This document shows, piece by piece, positions 33,885-41,800 of a DNA stretch of 64,000 nucleotides. Within the stretch, counting starts at the first letter, position 1, and every line of letters begins with the position of its first letter. The notes under the pieces were generated by a model. The model did no database searches. It was given only the letters and a program-made list of their open reading frames with translations, and was not told the origin of the DNA. Both the position numbers and the translations under genes were made by a program. This DNA is from JAUNQW01 sp043424615 (GTDB lineage Bacteria; Bacillota; Bacilli; Lactobacillales; Carnobacteriaceae_A). Location of the stretch: NCBI GenBank assembly GCA_043424615.1, contig JBHWOX010000009.1, positions 1 to 64,000 of the forward strand, written 5' to 3'.

Positions 33885-34593
33885 GGTCGAGGTCCTCAGA
33901 CTCTTGTTGGTCTATTATCTCTTCAGCGGCTTGTTTTTTCTTTTTATTGTTCATATAGCGTTCAATGATGACAGGAACCGTAGTAATTAAAATTAAAAGA
34001 ATGACCGCAAAAACAAAGGACGGGCTGGTCACATCCATAGATTTATCCCCGATATTGACGTAGATAAAGGTCCCCGGCAGGATGAAGATCAAGGACAGGT
34101 AAAGATAGTCCCAGAATTTGATGTGCGTCAAGCCAAATAAATAATTTTCAACCGTATAGGGGATTAGGGGCACAATGCGCGCAAAGACTAAAAAACGCTT
34201 CAAATAGCTTTGGTTGGAAATTTTAGTAAAGGCGGCAGGATAGCGATTGGATAACCATTTTTGAATGGTATCACGGGCGAGATAGCGGGACATAAAAAAC
34301 ATGGTGATGAGGTTGAGGGCTGCTCCGATGAAAGTATAGATGACCCCCCAAAAGAAGCCAAAACCCATCCCTCCCGTAATAGCCAGCAAGGGAACGGGGA
34401 AGAAGCCCATGGGTAAAAAGACCCAACATAAGATATAGACAACGGGTCCCCAGGCTCCAGCAGATAAGATCAGATGGCGGATATATTCTGGTGAAGCATA
34501 TCTAAAAATGACATAAGCAATAATCACAATGAAAAGGCCGACAGCAATTTTTTTAAAGGGGATATTAATCCGCTTTTTGTTTTTTGTTTCGAT
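33871..34593 (-). CDS. TVP38/TMEM64 (DedA-like) membrane protein, second copy
   Basis: Integral membrane protein of the VTT domain family with about six helices; PEYIRHLILSAGAWGPVVYIL and GFFWGVIYTFIGAALNLITMFFMSR-type segments (re-entrant F...G motifs) are visible. No ATG, GTG or TTG follows the strong AAGGAGG at 34603-34609. The codon nine bases on is ATC (34591-34593), which I take as a possible non-standard start (241 residues). An in-frame TTG at 34645-34647 has no ribosome site. It overlaps the first copy by 29 bp. Known bacterial homologues act in lipid or small-molecule membrane handling, poorly defined. Confidence 0.75.
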   Translation of the reverse strand: METKNKKRINIPFKKIAVGLFIVIIAYVIFRYASPEYIRHLILSAGAWGPVVYILCWVFLPMGFFPVPLLAITGGMGFGFFWGVIYTFIGAALNLITMFFMSRYLARDTIQKWLSNRYPAAFTKISNQSYLKRFLVFARIVPLIPYTVENYLFGLTHIKFWDYLYLSLIFILPGTFIYVNIGDKSMDVTSPSFVFAVILLILITTVPVIIERYMNNKKKKQAAEEIIDQQESEDLDHDRS

Positions 34594-35254
34594 CGTTCCA
34601 GACCTCCTTAACAATAAAGATAATAATTGATATAGAGAATAGGGCAATTAAACCGTAGAATAACCCTTTGGCACCACCAGCAAAGTTTTGACCCACATAG
34701 GAGTAAACGATGGTGGCCGGTGCTTGACCGATCCCAGTAGCGATAATGAACGGCCAAAAGCCCATAGAGGTCAATCCTGCGGCATAGGACACAATATCAA
34801 AAGACATAAAAGGTAGTAAGCGGGAGACAATGATGGCCCATTTCCCATATTTGTCGAAAAAGCCATCCAAAGACTGGAGGGCTCGCTCAGAGGTGAGGGA
34901 AACCACCACATCACGCCCCAAACCACGGGCAATGTAGAAGCATAAAGCAGCCCCCACCATGGAAGACGTCCAAGAAAGAAGGGCCCCCTGCCACCAGCCG
35001 AAGATTGCGGCATTCGCTAGGGTAATTACAAAAGCAGGGATGGGTGAGACGATGGACTGGAGAATCATTAAAAAGAATGATACAACGGCGGCTGTTTTAC
35101 CGTATTGTTGGAGGTATTCAACCACCCCGTCCAAGCCTTCAGAAGTTAAAGTTTGAACCGCTGTGTTGATCCACTCTCTCACACCAGGAATAAATAAATA
35201 AAGTAAGACCAGAGTAATGAGTATGCCTAGTGTGATTTTTTGATTTCGTGTCAC
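34565..35254 (-). CDS. TVP38/TMEM64 (DedA-like) membrane protein, first copy
   Basis: The 229-residue protein starts at GTG 35252-35254, which overlaps the stop of the upstream fusion gene (GTGA). It has about six membrane helices, with VISPIPAFVITLANAAIFGWWQG, SMVGAALCFYIARGLGRD and SRLLPFMSFDIVSYAAGLT, the VTT/SNARE-associated domain signatures. It is a paralogue of the following gene. TVP38 proteins commonly accompany the TIGR04282/TIGR04283 transferase pair, as here. Confidence 0.88.
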   Translation of the reverse strand: MTRNQKITLGILITLVLLYLFIPGVREWINTAVQTLTSEGLDGVVEYLQQYGKTAAVVSFFLMILQSIVSPIPAFVITLANAAIFGWWQGALLSWTSSMVGAALCFYIARGLGRDVVVSLTSERALQSLDGFFDKYGKWAIIVSRLLPFMSFDIVSYAAGLTSMGFWPFIIATGIGQAPATIVYSYVGQNFAGGAKGLFYGLIALFSISIIIFIVKEVWNDRNKKQKAD

Positions 35255-36771
35255 AGCAAGTCCTCTCCTTCTTTGATGTATGCTTTTATTTCTTCTAAAA
35301 ATGGCAAGCTAATGAACCGCTCAATCACCTGGGCGGTTTGGTCATCAGATTCTATTTTGGTTGATTCATGATTTTGCACATAGGCCATGGCACACCAGGT
35401 AATGCCTCTCAAGCAAGTAAATAATAAGTATTGGATTAATTTCGGCCGGTCAACGGGAACTTTGGCGTGCTGGTCATAAAGGTCGGCAAAGTCCATGACA
35501 TCCTCAAAATCCAATAGGACATCGGTCTTCCAGAGGGTCGTGGTAGGAGCTAAGAAATGCCCTAAGTCCTGTTCTTTTTCACCTACTAAAGGTTTTTCCC
35601 AGTCAATCACATAGGATGACTGGCCCGGGTTGATTAAGAAATTCCCTGAGTTTAACTCGGTATTAATCACACAAGGGTCGGCAATGGGCGCTTCTAAATC
35701 AAAACGCTCTAAGCCGGCTAACATCTCTTCAATGGTGGAGACGACCTCTTCATCTCTATGCTCCCAAGCTTGATAGTGACTAAACATAGAGGTAAATTCG
35801 TCCATCATGACTTGGAAAGGGTGTTTGGCCCGAATCAAGTGGGGAATCTTCTGTTCATCGACTTGATGAATACTGGCCAATAATTCGGCTGCAATGGGCA
35901 TATCCGTCCGATAATCTAGAGGGCGGCCATCAAGAAATTCCTCCACCAAAAAGCCCTTGCCTAAGAGTTCAGTATGTTCGACTAATTCGAATACAGCAGG
36001 GACCACACCACTTTCATATAAGCCTTTTAAAGCATAATACTCATAATTAATCTGATTGTCCAAGCCCATCTGCGAGCCTAAAGCGATTCTAAGCAATTTA
36101 TTACCATTATCTATAAGAAAATTAGCATTGTATTCCCCTTGGCTGTGGAAGCGGGCTCCTAAATCTCCAGACAAGACCTTGGCAATATCTTCTCGATCAT
36201 CAATGTCAATAATTTGTCCGACAGTGGCCGTTTGGTAGCCGGCTTTTTCCGTTAATTCAAGGGTCTGCTGGCAGACCTTATCATGAGAATAAGCGTCCAA
36301 AGCAAAAGATGCAGGAATGGGGCGATCCATCCCAATTAAGCCAAAACCACCATCTAAAGAAGGGGTCAAGACCAGGTTGACTTGGTCTAAGCTTTCAAAG
36401 GCCTGGTCAATGATCTCTGTTGTCAGATTGTACAGGTCAGATCCGACTAAGATGACTTTATCATATGATTTATTAAATATTTCCTCGAAGGCCGCCAACA
36501 TTTGTGGGCCCAATTCTCCATCTAATTGATAGTTAATATGGTCGGTTGAAATATCAAAAAAATCGGCCAAATCTTCCTTCTTTTGATCAGCTGGAAGGTA
36601 GTAATACAAGTCGGCTTGTTCATAAGAAGATAAGACCTGGAAGTTTTTTCGAGCCAAGTATTGGCTTAAATAATAAATTTCTTCCAAATTCAAAAAATTA
36701 CGCAGGCGTGTTTTACCTGCTCCTAGTTCGGGAAATCTTAAAAAATAAATCATAGCGTTTGGCTGACTCAT
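35251..36771 (-). CDS. Fusion of TIGR04282 (DUF2064/CofC-like) transferase and APH-like phosphotransferase domain
   Basis: The 506-residue protein (ATG 36769-36771 after AAAGGA; a GTG five codons earlier is possible) has two parts. Residues 1-205 are a GT-A/CofC-like nucleotidyl- or glycosyltransferase domain: MIYFLRFPELGAGKTRLRNF, VILVGSDLYNL, TPSLDGGFGLIGM. Residues 220-500 resemble choline/aminoglycoside kinases: NFLIDNGNKLLRIA, FLVEEFLDGRPLD, then CVINTELNSGNFLI and VIDWEKP. The Brenner-type loop normally HGDxxxxN reads NTELNSGN, so the catalytic Asp is Glu. TIGR04282 proteins co-occur with ArsS-type radical SAM genes. First gene of a four-gene overlapping operon. Confidence 0.85.
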   Translation of the reverse strand: MSQPNAMIYFLRFPELGAGKTRLRNFLNLEEIYYLSQYLARKNFQVLSSYEQADLYYYLPADQKKEDLADFFDISTDHINYQLDGELGPQMLAAFEEIFNKSYDKVILVGSDLYNLTTEIIDQAFESLDQVNLVLTPSLDGGFGLIGMDRPIPASFALDAYSHDKVCQQTLELTEKAGYQTATVGQIIDIDDREDIAKVLSGDLGARFHSQGEYNANFLIDNGNKLLRIALGSQMGLDNQINYEYYALKGLYESGVVPAVFELVEHTELLGKGFLVEEFLDGRPLDYRTDMPIAAELLASIHQVDEQKIPHLIRAKHPFQVMMDEFTSMFSHYQAWEHRDEEVVSTIEEMLAGLERFDLEAPIADPCVINTELNSGNFLINPGQSSYVIDWEKPLVGEKEQDLGHFLAPTTTLWKTDVLLDFEDVMDFADLYDQHAKVPVDRPKLIQYLLFTCLRGITWCAMAYVQNHESTKIESDDQTAQVIERFISLPFLEEIKAYIKEGEDLL

Positions 36772-36885
36772 CAATTCCTTTAGCACCTACCTTAATAAAT
36801 ATAATCATACTTCTCACATCTTAAGTATATCAGCTCATTTTCACAAGCTAGGGCTGGCTTGGAAGCCTTTGAATCATTATATTTT

Positions 36886-36928
36886 TTAATAAGTTTATTA
36901 ATGGTCCTAATAACTTATCAGTCAGCCT
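36886..36928. promoter_or_regulatory. Palindromic operator candidate upstream of the LysR gene
   Basis: TTAATAAGTTTATTAA (36886-36901) is a near-perfect dyad (TTAATAA/TTATTAA). With AACTTAT downstream it also forms ATAAGTT...AACTTAT. It lies in the divergent region between the fusion gene and the LysR gene, where autoregulatory LysR sites are expected. Confidence 0.4.
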
Positions 36929-37062
36929 GATAAAATTTGGGCATTTATAGATAATATTAATAGCCGTCAAAATTATATGGAAATAATGGTATAATGACCT
37001 TTGATAAAAATTTATCATGAACGTATCAAAGAAAGTAATATCAAAAGAATGGGCGTGAAAAT

Positions 37063-37983
37063 GTGGATTTAAAACAATTAGAAACTTTTATGACTGTGGT
37101 TGAGTGGGGAAGTTTTTCCGATGCTGCTAAACACCTATACTTATCCCAACCCACCGTTAGTGTCCATATCAAACAACTTGAAGATGAATTTGGTACCGAG
37201 CTCATTAAACGAACAACTAAAAGCATTGAGATGACCAAAGAAGGACGCGAATTTTACAGCTATGCCAAGTCCATCGCTGATATCATCGAAAATGCCAAAG
37301 ACACTTTCTCCAACCAAGGATCCAAAAACATTAACATCACGGCCTCTTCCATTCCTGCTTCTTATTTATTACCGAAGATTATTAAGGCCTATCATGATGA
37401 AGTACCGGATGCCTTAATTACCGTCGACCAAACCGACAGTATCGACACTACTGACCAGGTCCTCAAAGGGCGCACCAATGTCGGATTTGTTGGCAGTGTC
37501 TCCATGAATAGTGACTTAAAATATGAAAAACTCTGTGAGGATAAATTAGTCTTAGTCGCCCCTTATAACGACTATTATTTAGCAAAAAAAGAAGGGGAAA
37601 CCCCTATCGAAGAGCTCTTGACCGAACCCATCATTAAGCGGGAACAAGGATCAGGAACTTTAAAAGAAACCATCAAAATGCTGAATGCCATGCAGATTGA
37701 CGAAAGTAATTTGGATGTTGTGGCGGTGGTGAATAGTAATGAAGCGCTGATTAATTATGTGAAAGCCGGTCTTGGTATTTCCGTTATCTCCGAAATAGCC
37801 GTCATGGATGATGTTCGCAAACATAACTTGATTGCGTTCGACATCGAAGAATTAGAATCCTACCGTAACTTCTACATGGTTACTCGTAAAAACTCTGTCT
37901 TATCCCATCAAATGGCTCATTTCATCAACTTTTTACGCGACTATATTGAAATGGAAGAAGCCGAAACCGTTCAAGAAATCTAA
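37063..37983 (+). CDS. LysR-family transcriptional regulator, selenium-metabolism-associated type
   Basis: The 306-residue protein has an N-terminal winged HTH (residues 1-60: DLKQLETFMTVVEWGSFSDAAKHLYLSQPTVSVHIKQLE, given in parts as DLKQLETFMTVVEW and LSQPTVSVHIKQLE). A CysB-like effector domain follows (residues 90-300). The start is GTG 37063; an overlapping ATG at 37061 is out of frame and stops at once. It resembles the LysR group annotated next to selenium genes and CysL. Its position, divergent from the transferase operon, suggests it controls this locus. Confidence 0.85.
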   Translation: MDLKQLETFMTVVEWGSFSDAAKHLYLSQPTVSVHIKQLEDEFGTELIKRTTKSIEMTKEGREFYSYAKSIADIIENAKDTFSNQGSKNINITASSIPASYLLPKIIKAYHDEVPDALITVDQTDSIDTTDQVLKGRTNVGFVGSVSMNSDLKYEKLCEDKLVLVAPYNDYYLAKKEGETPIEELLTEPIIKREQGSGTLKETIKMLNAMQIDESNLDVVAVVNSNEALINYVKAGLGISVISEIAVMDDVRKHNLIAFDIEELESYRNFYMVTRKNSVLSHQMAHFINFLRDYIEMEEAETVQEI

Positions 37984-38026
37984 GTATAACCCCTTGCCAA
38001 TCCTAACTATTTGTCATGATTGCTTA

Positions 38027-38066
38027 AAAAAGAAGAGGCTGTGATTTTTTTCGCCTCTTCTTTTGC
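38027..38066. terminator. Bidirectional terminator between LysR and HAD genes
   Basis: AAAGAAGAGGC and GCCTCTTCTTTT arms with T-runs on both strands. Confidence 0.8.
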
Positions 38067-38081
38067 CATTTATAAGGGGTT

Positions 38082-38732
38082 TTAGCTTTCTAAAATAAAG
38101 GGCAGACATTGATCGATCGTTTCACAAATAGCTAGCGTAGCGGCTTTTTCTTTAGCTGTCGGTTCGATAAGGTCTGGAACCATGATCACATCCAAATTAG
38201 CCCGCTGGCAAGCTTCCACCCCATTTAAGGAATCTTCAATGGCAATGGCTTTTTTCTTGGCTATGCCCGTACTAGCTAAGGCCTTCAAATAGATATCTGG
38301 ATGGGGCTTGGCCTCTTCCATCTGGTCACCGGCCACAATGCCGTCAAAATAATGGCCGATCCCTGCTTTATCAATTAGGGTTTGAACCATCGACAAATCA
38401 TTTGAAGAAGCCACAATCATTTTTATGCCTGCCTTAGCTAGGGCCTTTAATAATTCATCCAAACCTTCTTTTTTAGGGGCCCCTTTTTCTTTGTAGATCT
38501 CTAAACGAATATCATAGGCATCCTGGTAAATTTTATTTCCCAGGGCTTCGTCCCCTACTTTTTCAATGGTCAACCGTCGATTTTGTTTTTGGCTGGTTCC
38601 AGCATATTTCAGGTAATCTTCCCATTCAAAATTAATATTTTCTTTGGCGAAGGCTCGCTGGTTGGATTCGTACAAGACCGTTTCAGTATCAAAAAGCACA
38701 CCGCTCATATCAAAAATAACTAAGTCTTTCAT
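38082..38732 (-). CDS. HAD-superfamily hydrolase (beta-phosphoglucomutase-like) with altered motif I
   Basis: The 216-residue protein has the HAD fold with an inserted helical cap (residues 15-80), motif II in VASSN, the motif III lysine in AKPHPDIYLKAL, and motif IV AIEDSLNGVEAC. Motif I reads FDMSGVLFDTE: nucleophile Asp8 is present, but the general acid/base Asp two residues on is Ser10. Phosphatase activity is therefore doubtful, or altered. No obvious functional partner; it lies between the LysR gene and a surface protein gene. Confidence 0.85.
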   Translation of the reverse strand: MKDLVIFDMSGVLFDTETVLYESNQRAFAKENINFEWEDYLKYAGTSQKQNRRLTIEKVGDEALGNKIYQDAYDIRLEIYKEKGAPKKEGLDELLKALAKAGIKMIVASSNDLSMVQTLIDKAGIGHYFDGIVAGDQMEEAKPHPDIYLKALASTGIAKKKAIAIEDSLNGVEACQRANLDVIMVPDLIEPTAKEKAATLAICETIDQCLPFILES

Positions 38733-38779
38733 TATCTTCTCCTTCTTATCTCCCTTTCAATATACCAAAGCTGGTCAGA

Positions 38780-38815
38780 TAAAAAAACCCTTGAGTCCTA
38801 GCGACTCAAGGGTTC
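38780..38815 (-). terminator. Terminator of the LRR surface protein gene
   Basis: AACCCTTGAGTC and GACTCAAGGGTT arms with a 5-base loop; a T-run follows in minus sense. Confidence 0.85.
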
Positions 38816-38835
38816 TAATGCTTAGCCAGCATTTA

Positions 38836-41800
38836 TTAGTGTTTTTTTCTTAAGTTTAATCCTAAACCACTCATCAAACTGGTCATAGCAAGCATAGCTG
38901 TTAAGGCTGAGCTTCCGGTTTGAGGAAGATGATCGGCTTCAGCTGAATCACTTGCAGTAAGAGTCTGATGGTCTTCATTTGCGAGTGTGCTTTGACTTGG
39001 CTGTTGGCGGTCTTGGCTGAGTTGATCTTTAGAAACAGTCGGCTGAACGGCGGCTTGTTTTTGATCGCTGTCAGCTAAAAGCGGTTGATAGACGACAGCA
39101 AAGTATGAAAAGTCATCTGTTTGGAAGACGACCTGGCCATTTTCAAGCTCAAAGGCTAGAGAATGAACGTCATCCCCATTTAAGTCATCTCCTAAATGCA
39201 AGACGGCTTCCACTTGTCGCCCAGCAGCTATTGGTAAGCGTACCCAATGAGCTTTTTCTGCTTCAACTTTTTCATTTTGATGGTTAATGAGATAGATATC
39301 ATATAAGTCAAAATCTTTGCCTTCTAAAACAGCAGGTAAGCGATCAAGATTGCTGATGGCTTTCACCACAAGGGATGGACCTGTGTCTGGCTGACCTTGT
39401 TCAGCTGAGTCATCTGAAGACTGGCCGGAATCTGTTGAATCAAATGGTTTTTCTGATTCATTGTCGTCGGTTGACGGTTTATCATCAGATGAATCAGATG
39501 GATCTTCAAATTCATTGTCCTCCGGGTTTTGACCCTCATCAGCTGGATCAGACGGTTGTTCAGACTCATTGTCCTCTGGGGTTTGATCCTCATCAGCTGG
39601 ATCAGATGGATCTTCAGATTCATTGTCCTCTGGGGTTTGACCCTCGTCAGATGAATCAGACGGTTGTTCAGACTCACCATCATCTGGTAAGTGTCCGCCG
39701 TCAGTTTTTCCATCTTCTTCATTCATCCATTTTTCATAAAGGGCTTGGAATTTGTCCATGTCAATCAGATTTAAGAAATCATCTGTCGATCCTGGATCCT
39801 CTTCTTCAGCAGTTTGATCTTTCAACCATTCGTCATAGAGGGCTTGGAATTTATCCATGTCAATCAGATTTAAGAAATCATCTTGGTCTTCTAAAGTTGG
39901 CTCTTCTGTTGGGTCTTCTTCAACTTCAAGCTTTTGCCCTATTTCCACAATAGCAGGGATGACTTCTTTGATGACTTGGGTATCGATAATCTGGCGGTCC
40001 ACTTCTTTACCTTGGCGGTAGATCACTTCTTCAGTGACCTCAAGGATCCCATTTTGACCTTGGCGAACTAAACGACTGTCACCCGGTTGGAGTTCTGTCG
40101 TATAGCGGTAAAGAATGTCGTAAGTCAGATTTATTTGACGTTTTTCTTCCTTACTTTCTTTCTCAATCAACACCACTATTTGATGGTCCATGGATTTTTC
40201 TGTATTAAATTTCAAATGATCAGGATTTTCAGTATAGAGTTTAACCACCACAGCCTGGCCTTGCTCATCCAACACAGTATCAAAGGCATCATACGCTAAT
40301 TTTTGGAGAGAATTCGGTAAGTAAACCTCAGTTAAACCGGTTCCTTCAAAGGCATTGCGATCAATTTCTTCTAAGCCTTCATGTAAAATCAATTCCGTTA
40401 AATCAGGATATTCCAAAGCCTCTTTTTGTTGGAAGGCTTGTGGACCGATATATTTAACACTAGAAGGAATTTCTAGCCGTTGGAAGTGGTTGGTATTAAA
40501 GGCCATGCGTTCAATTCTTTCGACTGTATCAGGGATCGTGATTTCTTTAATGTTCGCCCCCATGAAGGCAGACTCACCAATTCTTGTAATCCCTTCAGGA
40601 AGAGTGACTTTTTCCAACTTACCATTACGGCCGAAAAGTCCATCTGGAATTTCAGTAATGCCTGACCCAATGTGGACTTGCTTGGTCGGGTTAGCGGAAA
40701 AAGCTGCGACCCCGATCTGGGTAACTGAATCTGGAATAATCACTTCCTGCAATTGGTTACCATTAAAGGCCATCGGTCCGATTTCAACCAAGCCTTCAGG
40801 TAATTGGATAGCTGTTAAAGCATTAGTTCTAAAGGCGTTTTGGCCGATCGATTTCACCGTGTCAGGAATGACGACGGACTGCATGCCGTTAGGTGAATGG
40901 GAAACACTGCGATTCCAAGTCACTCCTTCAGTCACATGGAAGGCATCCGCTGCAATAGCTTCAATGGACTCACCTTGAAGGTTGACTTCAGGTAAGACCA
41001 CGTCTTTATTGAAATTAAATTTCACTTGGCCCTGCTCGCTGAACCCTGTTATGGTCGTGCCCTCATAGCTGAAATCATCTGCATTAAATGTTCGATCTCC
41101 GTCAAAATAGATGACCTGATGATTGTTTTTAGAAGCGTCTGTATTGAAAGCCAAATGATCAGGGTTGTGGGTAAAGAGTTTAACCACAACGGGTTCACCA
41201 TATTCATTGCGGTTATCTTCAAAAGCACGAGGGTCTAAGTCACGAAGGGATTGGGGGAGGAAGACTTCACTTAATAAAGCATTTCCAAAGGATAATTTCC
41301 CAATTTTTTCGATTCCCTCTTCCAGAATCAGAGTTTTTAGGGTTGGCCATTTGACATTTTGATTAAAGGCTTCGTCACCAATGACCTTCACATTGCCCGG
41401 AATGGTTAATTCTTCTACACGGCTAGCTTGGAAGGCCATCCGTCCAATTTCTTCAACGGTTGACGGTATATTGATCTGAACAAGAGGATCACCGATAAAG
41501 GCTGATTGGCCAATAACACGGTTGCCTTCGCTAAGTGTCAGCTCTTTTAATTCAATATTGCGGGAGAAAGCACCGCTCGCAATTTCTTCCAAAGTGGAAG
41601 GGATGCTGACGGTTTGACTTTCATTAAGTGCAAACGCTCCTACCCCTAAAGAAGTGAGTCCTTCTGGTAAGACAATATGTTGGATACTATTGCCATTAAA
41701 GGCAGCAGGACCAATAGTTTTTAGGGATTGAGGCAGGTCTAAACGGGTTAAATTATTGGAGAAGAAAGCTCGGGCGCCAATATGGGTCACTGTTTCAGGA

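Noticed and set aside
39375..40978. Plus-strand open frames of 192 and 207 codons inside the LRR surface protein gene
   Set aside because: They lie antisense to a clearly coding, repetitive gene and have no ribosome binding site or recognisable domain.
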